Shown: positions 52,309 to 61,975, counted from the first letter of the stretch. The stretch: DNA of 64,000 bases from Salinibacterium sp. (GCA_025351795.1 JANXVG010000037.1:30496-94495), one strand, 5' to 3'. The notes: a model not told the origin generated them from the sequence alone. Program-made: numbers and translations.

Positions 52309-52947
52309 GTGTCCGGAACCGTGGACAACCCCACTATGGCTTCCGCTTATTGGCCGGTGCTCATCCTGCGCGCGGTTCCTGCTATCGCCCTCGCCGCGGT
52401 TGTTACCTTCACGGCGGACCATTCGCCGGTCGGGGGTCTTGTCGCATTTGGGTTGTTCGCCACCTTGTCTGGCGCGATCACGATCGCTGGCAGCGTGCGG
52501 CTACTTGCCGCGGGCGTGGAGCGCATTGTGGTCGTCGTACAGGGTGCCTTCAGCGTTCTCATCGGCGGCCTCGCGCTCGTGCTGAGCACGCATGGACTCA
52601 CGGTGTTGTTGCTCGTGCTTACGTCGTTCGCGATCGTGACGGGTGTACTTGAGCTCGCTAGTGGGCTACATGCGCGCCGCACAAGTTCGCTCGCCCGCGA
52701 CTGGATTTTCGGCGGCGTACTCACTCTGCTCTTTGGGATGTCTATCCTTCTCGTCCCGCCGGGACTCCAACAGCAGTTCACAGGCCCCGATGGGGTAGCT
52801 CGCGTGCTGACGGCATCCGTGGTCGTCGTCGGATTGTTCGGCGCGTACGGCGCCGTCCTGGGTATCTATCTTGTGATTGGTGGCCTATCGCTCAAATGGG
52901 CTGGCCAGCCGCATCGCGCCGACGTCATTATTGAACGGAGTAATTAA
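52309..52947 (+). CDS. HdeD-like (DUF308) membrane protein
   Basis: A 212-residue membrane protein with six hydrophobic segments arranged as pairs (ILRAVPAIALAAVVTF, GGLVAFGLFATLSGAITIAG, IVVVVQGAFSVLIGGLALVL, and three more). The pattern follows the HdeD/DUF308 family, some of which affect acid resistance; the role in actinobacteria is unknown. It starts at GTG 52309, 53 bp after dnaB, and precedes a small membrane protein by 2 bp. Confidence 0.75.
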   Translation: MSGTVDNPTMASAYWPVLILRAVPAIALAAVVTFTADHSPVGGLVAFGLFATLSGAITIAGSVRLLAAGVERIVVVVQGAFSVLIGGLALVLSTHGLTVLLLVLTSFAIVTGVLELASGLHARRTSSLARDWIFGGVLTLLFGMSILLVPPGLQQQFTGPDGVARVLTASVVVVGLFGAYGAVLGIYLVIGGLSLKWAGQPHRADVIIERSN

Positions 52948-52949
52948 CC

Positions 52950-53192
52950 ATGGTCGCCCCCGCACCGAGAGATCGTACGAAACCGGTTGAACTACTCGGG
53001 ATAGCGCTTATGATCAGTATTTTTGTGGGGCTGGTCGTGTTTATGTCGACCCGCGCGGTTGTCACATCCGTGATCTTCATGGGGGTGATCTTCATTGTTA
53101 CGCTCGTCGTGCTCGCCATGCTCTCGCTCGCGACCCGGCCAAACAAAGACGAGAAGCTAGACCTCGACGAGCAGGATCGCTCGGGTCACTAG
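52950..53192 (+). CDS. Small two-pass membrane protein, unknown function
   Basis: An 80-residue protein with a short basic N-terminus, two hydrophobic segments (LLGIALMISIFVGLVVFMST and SVIFMGVIFIVTLVVLAML) and a charged C-terminal tail (NKDEKLDLDEQDRSGH). It starts 3 bp after the HdeD-like gene and is probably in the same operon. It converges with purB. I recognise no family. Confidence 0.7.
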   Translation: MVAPAPRDRTKPVELLGIALMISIFVGLVVFMSTRAVVTSVIFMGVIFIVTLVVLAMLSLATRPNKDEKLDLDEQDRSGH

Positions 53193-53212
53193 CGTTCACC
53201 CTCGTGGCCGCG

Positions 53213-54592
53213 TTAGCGCGCGAAGTCCACTAGTTTGCTCGCGACGCCGACGTAGGTGGCCGGCGTCAGTGTACGCAGGTGTGCCTTGGCCTCGTCTCCA
53301 ATGTCTAGGCCGTCGATGAATGAGATGAGATCGTCCCTGCCAATTCGCTTGCCGCGAGTGAGCTCCTTGAGCATCGCATACGGGTCGGCGATCGCGCTTC
53401 GGCCCGCGGTGATCTCGGCACGTATGACGGTCTGGATGGCTTCGCCGAGCACTTCCCAGTTTGCGTCGAGGTCGGCCGCGATTTTCGCCGAATCCACGTC
53501 GATTTCGCCGAGCCCACGTTCGAGATTGTCGAGCGCGAGTAACGAGTGACCGAGTGCTACACCGATGTTCCGCTGGGTTGTCGAGTCGGTGAGGTCGCGT
53601 TGCAGGCGCGACGTAACGAGGGTCTGCGAGAGCGAGTCGAGGAGCGCGCTCGACAACTCGAGGTTAGCCTCAGCGTTCTCGAAGCGGATCGGGTTAATCT
53701 TGTGTGGCATCGTCGATGAGCCGGTGGCACCTGCCTGTGGGATCTGACTGAAATACCCCATCGAAATGTACGTCCAGGCATCCGTACACAGGTTGTGGAG
53801 CACGCGATTGGCGTGGCTCACCGCCTGATAGAGCTCAGCTTGCCAGTCATGGGATTCGATCTGCGTGGTCAGCGGATTCCAGCTCAGCCCGAGCGATTCC
53901 ACGAACTTTCGCGAGATAGCTGGCCAGTCGCGCCCGCCGTCTGCCACCACATGTGCGGCGTAGGTTCCGGTCGCGCCGTTGAACTTTCCCAAATACTCAA
54001 CGGACTCGATGCGCGTTCTGATGCGTTCAAGCCGGTGAACGAATACCGCGAATTCTTTGCCGACGGTGGTGGGTGTGGCTGGCTGGCCGTGCGTGTGCGA
54101 GAGCATCGCATCACCGCGGTGTGCGATCGCGCGTTGACGCAATATGGCAATTACGTCGTGCAGTTTCGGCAGCCAGACTTCGGTGATCGCCGCGCGAACC
54201 GTAAGAGCGTACGAGAGGTTGTTAATGTCTTCGCTGGTGCATGCGAAGTGGGTGAGTTCCGCGATCGAATCGAGGCCAAGCGCAGCGAGCCGCTCGCGTA
54301 CGAGATATTCGACGGCCTTCACATCGTGGCGCGTCGTGCGCTCGAATATCGCAAGTTCGTCGATTTCGGTCTGTCCGAAACCAGTGACGATGGCGCGCAG
54401 AGCGGTGCTCTGGCTGTGGTCGAGGCGATGGGAACCAAACATCTCATGGTCGGTGAGGTAGAGGAGCCACTCAATCTCGACCGTCACGCGCGCACGATTA
54501 AGCCCGGCCTCAGACAGGTGATCGGCAAGACCGGCGACCGCTGACGCGTACCGGCCATCGAGCGGGCTCAATGGCTGGGGGGGCAGGCTCAT
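53213..54592 (-). CDS. purB: Adenylosuccinate lyase
   Basis: A 459-residue lyase that acts twice in purine synthesis (SAICAR to AICAR, adenylosuccinate to AMP). It begins MSLPPQPLSPLDGRYASAV and contains HFACTSEDINNLSYA, the catalytic His in SHTHGQPATPTTVGKE and the fumarase/lyase signature GSSTMPHKINPIRFENAE. The start overlaps the upstream phosphatase by 4 bp (ATGA). Confidence 0.97.
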   Translation of the reverse strand: MSLPPQPLSPLDGRYASAVAGLADHLSEAGLNRARVTVEIEWLLYLTDHEMFGSHRLDHSQSTALRAIVTGFGQTEIDELAIFERTTRHDVKAVEYLVRERLAALGLDSIAELTHFACTSEDINNLSYALTVRAAITEVWLPKLHDVIAILRQRAIAHRGDAMLSHTHGQPATPTTVGKEFAVFVHRLERIRTRIESVEYLGKFNGATGTYAAHVVADGGRDWPAISRKFVESLGLSWNPLTTQIESHDWQAELYQAVSHANRVLHNLCTDAWTYISMGYFSQIPQAGATGSSTMPHKINPIRFENAEANLELSSALLDSLSQTLVTSRLQRDLTDSTTQRNIGVALGHSLLALDNLERGLGEIDVDSAKIAADLDANWEVLGEAIQTVIRAEITAGRSAIADPYAMLKELTRGKRIGRDDLISFIDGLDIGDEAKAHLRTLTPATYVGVASKLVDFAR

Positions 54593-55113
54593 GACACTCC
54601 CTGGGTAATTCCCGGCTTGATCTGGCGGAATAGTGCAACGCTCGCCGTCTCGATCATGACGAGCACGTGGTCAAAGAAGGCGGCATCCGAATAGTACGGG
54701 TCTGGAACGTCTTTGGTCTCAGCCTGATCGTTGTGAAAGCTCAGCAGCAACTGCACTTTTGAGCGGTCAGCGTCAGTTGTGGCCCATGCTTTCAGGATGC
54801 GCTCCTGGCTACGATCGAACACGACCACGAGATCGAGCGTGGAAAACCAGTCGGGGTCAAACTGCCTCGCGCGATGACCGGATCCGTTGTAGCCGTGGGC
54901 GGTTAGCGAAGCCAACGTGCGGTCATCCGAACGCTCACCGACATGCCAGTCCCCAGTGCCAGCAGAGATGACCGCCACCTCCGCTTCGCAGCCCGCTTTG
55001 CGCGTCAGGTCATGAAAGATTGCCTCGGCCATGGGTGAGCGGCAGATATTGCCCGTGCACACAAAGCAGATTCGAAAGAGCGCGTTCTCATCAAATGTGC
55101 GCTCGAAGCTCAT
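54589..55113 (-). CDS. Low-molecular-weight protein tyrosine phosphatase
   Basis: A 174-residue phosphatase. The P-loop is CTGNICRSPMAEA near residue 19, the Cys and Arg forming the active site, and the general acid lies in VPDPYYSDAAFF. In actinobacteria similar enzymes (PtpA/PtpB-like) act on protein tyrosine or small phosphates; the substrate here is unknown. It is co-translated with purB and divergent from the WXG100-like gene. Confidence 0.92.
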   Translation of the reverse strand: MSFERTFDENALFRICFVCTGNICRSPMAEAIFHDLTRKAGCEAEVAVISAGTGDWHVGERSDDRTLASLTAHGYNGSGHRARQFDPDWFSTLDLVVVFDRSQERILKAWATTDADRSKVQLLLSFHNDQAETKDVPDPYYSDAAFFDHVLVMIETASVALFRQIKPGITQGVS

Positions 55114-55237
55114 ACTTCATTGTCGCGCAGTTCCCGCCCTCCACACGACGGCAAAATCGACGCGATCCGCCAACGTGGCCTCGGACTTCTATCGCCGCAT
55201 CTGCTCCGTCAGCATGGCTATCGACGAAAGGGAAGCC

Positions 55238-55501
55238 ATGCTGGAACCGGATGTGACATGGGCGACATTGGCTCTCGAACGTCAGAGGGTGCAGTTGGTT
55301 CACGTGCTCGCGCGACTGGATCACGTGCGCAACACCGTGATGCCGATGACACCGACCCACGAGTGGAAGGGGTTCGCTCAGGCCGGGTACGAACGTCGCC
55401 TGCGTACGCTTCACGAGCAGTTCACTGCGGCGATTGCCACGGTCGAACAGGCTCGCGACAACACGAACACCGCGATCGCGAGGCTAGAGACCAGTGTCTG
55501 A
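55238..55501 (+). CDS. WXG100-like small helical protein
   Basis: An 87-residue, almost entirely helical protein. From the ATG at 55238, which has AAAGGGAAG upstream, the sequence places W43-K-G45 (HEWKGFAQAGY) at exactly the position of the WXG turn in the ESAT-6 family, with helices on both sides. Longer starts at 55175 or 55214 are possible but have no ribosome-binding site. No C-terminal YxxxD/E secretion motif is seen. It overlaps the downstream hydrolase by 8 bp, so the two are made together. No type VII secretion genes are in the window. Confidence 0.6.
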   Translation: MLEPDVTWATLALERQRVQLVHVLARLDHVRNTVMPMTPTHEWKGFAQAGYERRLRTLHEQFTAAIATVEQARDNTNTAIARLETSV

Positions 55502-56927
55502 TGACATCGTTGTTTCCGGCGGCGGTTCCACTATCGTCGCAAGCGACGAACTCCTGTGGCACGCCGAGCTGTTGCAATCGCTGTCGTCGGAGGCGTATGA
55601 GATCGCCGACCGGTTGCTTACGATTGACTCGGCGGTTGATGGGTGCGCTCTCACGCGCGCGAGTGGTATGAGCGACGCGGCGATCGCCGAGCGTGCGATT
55701 GACAGCGCCCGCGCCCAACTATTGCTCGTCGGCCTCGATGCCCACGCCATCGGCGGTGCTCTCGTTACCTCGGCCGAAACCTATGGTCGAGTCGAGAATG
55801 TCATCCAGCAACTCACGGATGGCGCCGCCTCGATGGTGGGCTACTTCGCCGGCCTCGCCTTTCCGTCATCTCTGTCGTGGGTGCTCCCAGCGCTATCGGC
55901 CGCGAGTGGCGGAGTGGTCGGTGCCGTCATCGCGACCGGCGGCCCTCGGGCACTGATCTCGGCACTCCCCGAATGGGTGAAGAAGAACAATGTGATCTTC
56001 AGCAATCCGCTTACGGTGGCGTATGTGCGCCTCGCGGTCAACAGTTCCGACGACTTCGCGAACGGGGTGTTTAAAGTGCCACCGGCGATCGCCGGGCTAC
56101 TCGGAGACCAGGGGCTCGGGCTCACCGGGGTCAACACGACCGCCGCGGTTCTGATCGCGGCCGGCGGAAGGGCAGCCCTGCTCAGCGAGACACCCGTGAA
56201 AGCGACCAGCATGGGGTCAATGCCGCTGACGCAGGCACCTCAGGGCTTCGGGGACCGCATGGAGCGCATTCCCGACCCAGCGCACAACGGTGGGTCGCAA
56301 GTGCGGATCGAGAGATATGCCATGGCTGGAGAACCCGATCGCTTCGAGGTCTACATCGCTGGCACGGTCGACTTTTCACCGATCGCCACGGATGAACCGT
56401 GGGATATGACCAGCAACGTCGCTGGCGTAGCCGGGCTGCCCGCTGGTTCGTACCGAGCGGTCGCGGACGCCCTCTCTAATGCCGGGGTTACTGGTGACAG
56501 TCCCATTGTGTTCAACGGGTTCTCACAAGGCGGTCTGGTGGCGACGATGCTCGCCGCATCCGGTGACTACAACACCAACGGACTTGTGACCTTTGGGGCG
56601 CCGGCCGGCAACATCGAACTGCCGGACACCTTCCCGGCCATAGCCGTTGAGCATACCGAAGACATCGTGCCTGCCACCGGCGGCGATCAGGTCAACCCCT
56701 CGGTGATAGTCGCCCGCAGGGATCTATTCGCCGGTGAGGTCGTTCCCGACCATGAGGTGTTCCCGGCGCACCAACGGGATGGTTACACGACTACAGCGCA
56801 CCTGCTCGACCGGCAGCACGGCCGACTGCTCGCCGATGCTGCCGCCCGGCTCGAATTTTTCGGCGACGGGTCCACGGGTGTCCAGGGATTCCTCTACCGC
56901 GCCGAGCGCATCACGACCGCACGTTAA
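55494..56927 (+). CDS. Alpha/beta-hydrolase with helical N-terminal domain
   Basis: A 477-residue protein. Residues ~15-110 are helical (EAYEIADRLLTIDSA, SARAQLLLVGLDAHAIGG) and resemble the long helices of WXG/LXG-type proteins. A hydrophobic part follows (about 112-148), then the hydrolase fold. The nucleophile is Ser344 in NGFSQGGLV, Asp390 lies in EHTEDIVPATGG, and His436 or a nearby His completes a triad. No signal peptide is present. It starts at GTG 55494 inside the WXG100-like gene. Substrate unknown; lipase, esterase or a secreted effector are all possible. Confidence 0.7.
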   Translation: MSDDIVVSGGGSTIVASDELLWHAELLQSLSSEAYEIADRLLTIDSAVDGCALTRASGMSDAAIAERAIDSARAQLLLVGLDAHAIGGALVTSAETYGRVENVIQQLTDGAASMVGYFAGLAFPSSLSWVLPALSAASGGVVGAVIATGGPRALISALPEWVKKNNVIFSNPLTVAYVRLAVNSSDDFANGVFKVPPAIAGLLGDQGLGLTGVNTTAAVLIAAGGRAALLSETPVKATSMGSMPLTQAPQGFGDRMERIPDPAHNGGSQVRIERYAMAGEPDRFEVYIAGTVDFSPIATDEPWDMTSNVAGVAGLPAGSYRAVADALSNAGVTGDSPIVFNGFSQGGLVATMLAASGDYNTNGLVTFGAPAGNIELPDTFPAIAVEHTEDIVPATGGDQVNPSVIVARRDLFAGEVVPDHEVFPAHQRDGYTTTAHLLDRQHGRLLADAAARLEFFGDGSTGVQGFLYRAERITTAR

Positions 56928-57328
56928 CGCGATCGAGTTCCGCTGCCGATGATCGGGCGAAGAACGACGCCGATGAGCCAGCTGATCAGGCCCAAGACGA
57001 GCGCGCCGAGCACACCCCACCAGAACGAGGTGACGACCAGACCGAAAGTGAGGAGCCCAGACACCCATGCGACAAACAGCAACAGCAGCCCATTAACGAT
57101 GAGGGCGATTAAGCCCAAGGTCAGAATGTAGAGCGGGAATGCCACGATGCGGATGAAGGTTCCCACCAGGCCATTCACAACACCGAAGATCAGCGCGACG
57201 AGAAGGAACGTCAAGATCGTCTCGAGTGTGCCTGCGGGCGCGAATGCTACGACCTGCACTCCACTTACGAGCAGGGTCGTCAGCCAGAGGGCGAGTGCGT
57301 TGATAATGATTTTGACCAAGAATCTCAT
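56924..57328 (-). CDS. PF04020-type four-helix membrane protein (phage-holin-like)
   Basis: A 134-residue protein with four membrane segments (IIINALALWLTTLLVSGVQV, ILTFLLVALIFGVVNGLVG, ILTLGLIALIVNGLLLLFVA, FWWGVLGALVLGLISWLIGV). The conserved family stretch FVNxLVGTxxR is present as GVVNGLVGTFIRI. Database names call it phage holin family protein, but it is a common chromosomal membrane protein and not evidence of a prophage. It overlaps the stop of the hydrolase by 4 bp on the opposite strand. Confidence 0.8.
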   Translation of the reverse strand: MRFLVKIIINALALWLTTLLVSGVQVVAFAPAGTLETILTFLLVALIFGVVNGLVGTFIRIVAFPLYILTLGLIALIVNGLLLLFVAWVSGLLTFGLVVTSFWWGVLGALVLGLISWLIGVVLRPIIGSGTRSR

Positions 57329-57377
57329 GGGCTAACTATGCACCGACCACTTCCCGTGGCGCAATTATGCTGGGAAC

Positions 57378-58445
57378 GTGATCACCCCACGCGTGCGCCT
57401 GCGGCCGGAAATCGAGGCGACGGCCCCATACCGTCAGGGCGAGAAGGCGCCAGTCGATGCGTTCAAGCTGTCATCCAATGAGAATCCATTTGACCCGATC
57501 CCTGCGGTCCTGGCCGCGATCGAAGCGAGCAGCGTCAACCGCTACCCGGATGGGACAGCCACTGAGTTGCGCGCCCGAATAGCCGCGCGGTGGAACGTAG
57601 CTGCCGAGCAAGTGCACGTCGGTGCAGGATCCGTCGCGATTCTTGCCCAACTCATTACCGCGGCAGCTGGCCCTGGCGAAGAAGTCGTGTATTCGTGGCG
57701 AAGCTTCGAGGCATACCCGGGGCTTGTGACGGTGGCAGGTGCAACGAGTGTTCAGGTGCCGAACACCCCCGACCACCGGCATGACCTTCCTGCCATGGTC
57801 ACAGCCATCACTGATCGCACACGGGTGGTCATTGTGTGCAGTCCGAATAACCCGACCAGCACAATCGTGACAGCCGACGAGTTCGCACAGTTTCTGGCAG
57901 CCGTGCCACCGACCGTGCTGGTTATTCTCGACGAGGCATATGCCGAATTTGTGACCGATGCTTCGGCCGTCGTCGGGGAGCGCTTTCTGTTGTCCTATCC
58001 CAACCTCGTGGTGCTGCGCACGTTCTCCAAGGCTTACGGACTGGCGGGGTTGCGGGTGGGGTACGCCATCGGCGCGACCTACATTATGGACGCGGCGCGG
58101 TCATCCGCTATTCCTCTTTCAGTGATCGAGCCAGCGCAGCGCGCCGCAATCGCATCGCTCGAGCACGAGGCCGAGATTCTTCTGCGGGTCGACGTTATCA
58201 ACGCCCAGCGCGATTCGGTATGGCACGCCCTCGTGGCTCAGGGCTGGAATGTGCCGCGCGCCCAAGGAAACTTCGTCTGGTTGCCGACCGGAGCAGACAC
58301 AGACTGGGCGGCAGCGGTCTTTGCTCAGCACGGGATTGTCGTGCGCTCGCTCGGCACCGGCGTGCGTGTGAGTATTGGTGAAGCCGGTTCAGTGGAGAAC
58401 CTCCTTAGTGCTTCGGCCGAGGTTGTAGCGAAGGTACGAACTTAG
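57378..58445 (+). CDS. hisC: Histidinol-phosphate aminotransferase
   Basis: A PLP enzyme of the histidine pathway, 355 residues. It shows KLSSNENPFDPIPAV near the N-terminus, YSWRSFEAYPGL, VCSPNNPTSTIV, LDEAYAEFV, the PLP lysine in RTFSKAYGLAGLRVGYA and the C-terminal RVSIGEAGSVENL. It starts at GTG 57378 with GGGAA upstream. Other his genes are not in the window, so it may also serve another aminotransferase need, such as phenylalanine. Confidence 0.88.
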   Translation: MITPRVRLRPEIEATAPYRQGEKAPVDAFKLSSNENPFDPIPAVLAAIEASSVNRYPDGTATELRARIAARWNVAAEQVHVGAGSVAILAQLITAAAGPGEEVVYSWRSFEAYPGLVTVAGATSVQVPNTPDHRHDLPAMVTAITDRTRVVIVCSPNNPTSTIVTADEFAQFLAAVPPTVLVILDEAYAEFVTDASAVVGERFLLSYPNLVVLRTFSKAYGLAGLRVGYAIGATYIMDAARSSAIPLSVIEPAQRAAIASLEHEAEILLRVDVINAQRDSVWHALVAQGWNVPRAQGNFVWLPTGADTDWAAAVFAQHGIVVRSLGTGVRVSIGEAGSVENLLSASAEVVAKVRT

Positions 58446-58472
58446 TCCGCCGGGCCACGTTAGATTAGTCAG

Positions 58473-59582
58473 ATGCCGTACAGCGACGCGACGATCCAGT
58501 TGCTCTCCCCCGAAGGCACGATCGTCTCTAGCGACGCCGCCGACGAGTACCAGCCGATCATCGACGCTCTCAGCGACGAGCAGTTGCGCGAATTTCACCG
58601 CACGATGGTGGTCACTAGGCGCTTTGACGTCGAGGCCGCGAATCTGCAGCGGCAAGGCCAGATGGGGCTTTGGGTGCCGAGCATGGGCCAGGAGGCGGCG
58701 CAGGTCGGCTCGGGTTTCGCGGCGCGCAAGCAGGACCATATCTTTCCCGCATACCGCGAGCACGCGATTGCGATGATCCGCGGCGTGGACGTGCTCGATA
58801 TTGTGCGGATGCTGCGCGGAGTAACGCACGGGGGGTGGAACCCGGTCACGTCCAAAAACTTCCACCTGTACACTCTTGTGATTGGCTCGCAGGCCCTGCA
58901 CGCTACCGGGTACGCGATGGGCATCCAGCTCGACGGTGCTACGGCGACGGGCGACCCCGACAACGACGAGGCCGTCATCGTCTACTACGGGGATGGCGCA
59001 ACGAGCCAGGGTGACGTGAGTGAGGCTTTCGTGTTCGCCGCGAGCTACCAGACTCCGCAGGTGTTCTTCTTGCAGAACAACCATTGGGCCATCTCTGTGC
59101 CGGTGTCGACCCAGTCGCGCACCCCGCTCTACCTGCGCTCGACCGGATTCGGCATCCCGGGTATTCAGATCGATGGTAACGACGTGCTGGCGAGCTATGC
59201 CGTCACCCGCAAAAACCTTGACGAAGCCCGGGCGGGCAACGGCCCCCGCTTTATCGAAGCACTCACCTATCGCATGGGTGCGCACACGTCGTCTGACGAC
59301 CCGAGCAAATACCGTGCAGACGCCGAAGTCGAGTTCTGGGCCACACGCGATCCAATCGCGCGGTTCGAGACCTACTTGCGCGGCCGTGGTGAGGGGGATG
59401 CCTTCTTTGCGGATGTCGCGACCCAAGCAGAAGACCTTGCGCTCGACATCCGCCAGCGCACCCACGAAATCGAGACGCCGAGCACCGACAAGATGTTCGA
59501 CCACGTGTACTCGGAGCCGCACCCTTTGATCACGGTGCAAAAGCAGTGGCTCGCCGACTATGAGGCGGGATTCGGCGCATGA
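58473..59582 (+). CDS. 2-oxoacid dehydrogenase E1 component, alpha subunit
   Basis: The thiamine-diphosphate-binding subunit of a pyruvate or branched-chain 2-oxoacid dehydrogenase complex, 369 residues. The ThDP motif is YYGDGATSQGDVSEAF, with the end of the motif at FFLQNNHWAISVP; QMGLWVPSMGQEAAQVGSG and YRMGAHTSSDDPS are conserved. It overlaps the beta subunit gene by 4 bp. Actinobacteria usually have the homodimeric AceE for pyruvate, so a branched-chain role (bkdA, for anteiso fatty acid starters) is plausible but unproven. Confidence 0.88.
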   Translation: MPYSDATIQLLSPEGTIVSSDAADEYQPIIDALSDEQLREFHRTMVVTRRFDVEAANLQRQGQMGLWVPSMGQEAAQVGSGFAARKQDHIFPAYREHAIAMIRGVDVLDIVRMLRGVTHGGWNPVTSKNFHLYTLVIGSQALHATGYAMGIQLDGATATGDPDNDEAVIVYYGDGATSQGDVSEAFVFAASYQTPQVFFLQNNHWAISVPVSTQSRTPLYLRSTGFGIPGIQIDGNDVLASYAVTRKNLDEARAGNGPRFIEALTYRMGAHTSSDDPSKYRADAEVEFWATRDPIARFETYLRGRGEGDAFFADVATQAEDLALDIRQRTHEIETPSTDKMFDHVYSEPHPLITVQKQWLADYEAGFGA

Positions 59583-60559
59583 CAATTGACAGCATGCCGA
59601 TGGCCAAGGCCATCAACGCAGGGTTGCGCGAGGCAATGAACAACGATCCGAAGGTTCTCCTCATGGGGGAGGACATTGGTCCACTTGGCGGTGTGTTTCG
59701 GGTAACCGAGGGGCTGCAGGCTGAGTTCGGCGAGAAGCGGGTTCTCGACACCCCACTCGCTGAGTCGGGAATCATCGGTACCGCGATTGGTCTTGCGATG
59801 CGCGGCTATCGGCCGGTCTGCGAGATTCAGTTCGACGGATTTATTTTCCCGGGCTTCGATCAGATCACGTCGCAGCTCGCGAAGATGACCAATCGCCACG
59901 AGGGCCACGTCACGATGCCGGTCGTGATTCGGGTTCCCTACGGCGGTCACATTGGCGCCGTGGAGCATCACCAGGAGAGCCCCGAGGCGTACTTTGCGCA
60001 CACACCCGGTCTGCGCCTCGTGAGTCCGAGCACGCCAAACGATGCCTACTGGATGATTCAGGAGGCGATCCAGAGCAATGACCCGGTCATGTTCTTCGAG
60101 CCAAAGAGTCGCTATTGGCCGAAGGGTGATGTGGATCGCACGGCGAGCACCTTCCCCTTGCATGCGACCCGGGTTATTCGGGAGGGAACCGAGGTCACGC
60201 TCGTCGGCCATGGGGCGATGATGGCCGTTTTACTTCAAGCAGCGGAGCTTGCCGCCGAAGAAGGCACCAGCATCGAGGTCATTGATCTGCGATCCCTCTC
60301 ACCGATCGACTACGACCCGATCATCGTTTCTGTGCAGAAAACCGGGAGACTCATCGTTGCGCAGGAAGCGCCCGGTTTCGTATCCGTTGGGTCAGAAATT
60401 GCCGCCACGGTCACCGAGCGCGCGTTCTATTCGCTCGAAGCCCCGGTGCTACGGGTGGCCGGTTTCGACGCACCCTTCCCTCCCGCAAAGCTCGAGACGA
60501 TTTACCTGCCGGACGTCGACCGCGTACTCGAGGCCGTCGACCGGGCACTGGCCTACTAG
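59579..60559 (+). CDS. 2-oxoacid dehydrogenase E1 component, beta subunit
   Basis: A 326-residue partner subunit: MAKAINAGLREAMNNDPKVL, LMGEDIGPLGGVFRVTEGL, DTPLAESGIIGTAIGLAMRG, and RVPYGGHIGAVEHHQESPEA are conserved in the BkdB/PdhB family. The C-terminal transketolase-type domain includes IDLRSLSPIDYDPI. It overlaps the alpha subunit (ATGA) and precedes E2 by 9 bp. Confidence 0.92.
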   Translation: MTIDSMPMAKAINAGLREAMNNDPKVLLMGEDIGPLGGVFRVTEGLQAEFGEKRVLDTPLAESGIIGTAIGLAMRGYRPVCEIQFDGFIFPGFDQITSQLAKMTNRHEGHVTMPVVIRVPYGGHIGAVEHHQESPEAYFAHTPGLRLVSPSTPNDAYWMIQEAIQSNDPVMFFEPKSRYWPKGDVDRTASTFPLHATRVIREGTEVTLVGHGAMMAVLLQAAELAAEEGTSIEVIDLRSLSPIDYDPIIVSVQKTGRLIVAQEAPGFVSVGSEIAATVTERAFYSLEAPVLRVAGFDAPFPPAKLETIYLPDVDRVLEAVDRALAY

Positions 60560-60568
60560 GAGATTGCC

Positions 60569-61888
60569 ATGGCTGAATCAGAATTCCTGCTTCCGGATGT
60601 CGGCGAAGGTCTCACCGAAGCCGAGATCGTTTCATGGAAAGTCGCGGTCGGCGACACCGTCGTGGTCAACCAGGTACTGGTGGAAATCGAGACGGCCAAG
60701 TCGCTCGTCGAGTTGCCGTCGCCATTTTCGGGAACGGTGTCTGCCCTTTTCGTCAATGAGGGAGAGACCGTCGACGTCGGCACGCCGATCATTTCCGTCA
60801 GCTCGAGTGCGACCGTACCGCAGCGGGCTACGGCAGAGGCAGCGGCAGCAATTGCTGACACCGCGGGGAGCATCGCGCCGGACGAAGAAAAGCCGGGAGC
60901 TGTTCTGGTGGGCTATGGAATCAAGGGGCATGCAGCATCCCGCCGCACGCGCGCTGCCGCTGCGAGTCCGGCGAGCGCGCCGGCGAGTGCTTCCGGTCGG
61001 CCATCATTGGTCCCGGCGGGCTCCTCATACGCGGTCATTGCAAAGCCGCCGATCCGCAAGCTCGCTAAAGATCTTGGTGTTGAGCTCGCTGTTGTGAGCG
61101 CGTCGGGCCTCGCTGGCGAGATCACGAGGGATGATGTGATCCGTCAGGCGAGCCAAGCGAGCGTGTTCCGCAACATTCAAACCCCCGCGTGGGGCGAGAA
61201 TCGCGAAGAGGTCATCCCCGTCAAGGGAGTGCGCAAGGCGATTGCACAGGCGATGGTGTCTAGTGCGTTCAGCGCACCGCACGTGAGTCTCTTCGTCGAC
61301 GTTGATGCGACACGCACGATGGAGTTCGTCAAGCGGTTGAAGAATTCGGCAGACTTCGCTGGCGTGAAAGTGTCACCGCTGTTGATCATCGCAAAGGCGA
61401 TGATCTGGGCCGTGCGGCGTAACCCGACCGTCAACGCACAGTGGACGGGCACCGAAATTATCGTCAAGCACTATGTGAATTTTGGGATTGCTGCGGCTAC
61501 TCCACGCGGGTTGCTCGTCCCGAATATCAAGGAAGCGCAGAATCTCTCGCTCCTCGAACTCGCTGGCGCGATTGAGCAGCTGACGATCACGGCGCGCGAT
61601 GGCAAGACCACCCCAGCCGACATGGCTGGCGGCACGATCACAGTGACCAACATTGGCGTTTTTGGGATGGACACGGGAACCCCTATTCTCAACCAGGGCG
61701 AGGTCGCCATCGTGGCGCTCGGCACTATCAAGCAGAAGCCGTGGGTCGTGGATGGCGAAGTGCGCGCACGATTTGTGACGACGCTCGGCGCGAGCTTTGA
61801 CCATCGCATCGTGGACGGGGACGTGGCGAGCCGGTTCCTCGCGGATGTCGCGAGCATCGTTGAGGAACCGGCCCTACTCCTCGATTGA
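60569..61888 (+). CDS. Dihydrolipoamide acyltransferase (E2)
   Basis: The core acyltransferase of the complex, 439 residues. One lipoyl domain (about 1-78, [18 protein letters not shown], lipoyl lysine in ETAKSLVE), an Ala/Pro linker, a peripheral-subunit-binding domain ([18 protein letters not shown] near 155-190), and a catalytic domain with [15 protein letters not shown] near the C-terminus. AGGAGA lies before the ATG. No E3 gene follows; the E3 must be encoded elsewhere. Confidence 0.94.
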   Translation: MAESEFLLPDVGEGLTEAEIVSWKVAVGDTVVVNQVLVEIETAKSLVELPSPFSGTVSALFVNEGETVDVGTPIISVSSSATVPQRATAEAAAAIADTAGSIAPDEEKPGAVLVGYGIKGHAASRRTRAAAASPASAPASASGRPSLVPAGSSYAVIAKPPIRKLAKDLGVELAVVSASGLAGEITRDDVIRQASQASVFRNIQTPAWGENREEVIPVKGVRKAIAQAMVSSAFSAPHVSLFVDVDATRTMEFVKRLKNSADFAGVKVSPLLIIAKAMIWAVRRNPTVNAQWTGTEIIVKHYVNFGIAAATPRGLLVPNIKEAQNLSLLELAGAIEQLTITARDGKTTPADMAGGTITVTNIGVFGMDTGTPILNQGEVAIVALGTIKQKPWVVDGEVRARFVTTLGASFDHRIVDGDVASRFLADVASIVEEPALLLD

Positions 61889-61930
61889 TACCGCGCGATT
61901 TGTTTTGCAGGGGGTCGGGCCATAGTGTTG

Positions 61931-61959
61931 TCGATAACGAATCTCATTACTGTTATCGA
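61931..61959. promoter_or_regulatory. Operator-like inverted repeat upstream of the metal transporter
   Basis: TCGATAAC at 61931-61938 and GTTATCGA at 61952-61959 are perfect 8-bp inverted repeats 13 bp apart. Nested inside is TAACGA-N3-TCATTA, which resembles Zur/Fur-type boxes. It ends 17 bp before the lipoprotein start codon. Metal-dependent control is inferred from the genes that follow. Confidence 0.55.
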
Positions 61960-61975
61960 TTAGAGAGCATTGTTC

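Noticed and set aside
56924..57328. Phage-holin-type membrane protein as evidence for a prophage
   Set aside because: The PF04020 family is widespread in chromosomes and no other phage genes lie nearby.
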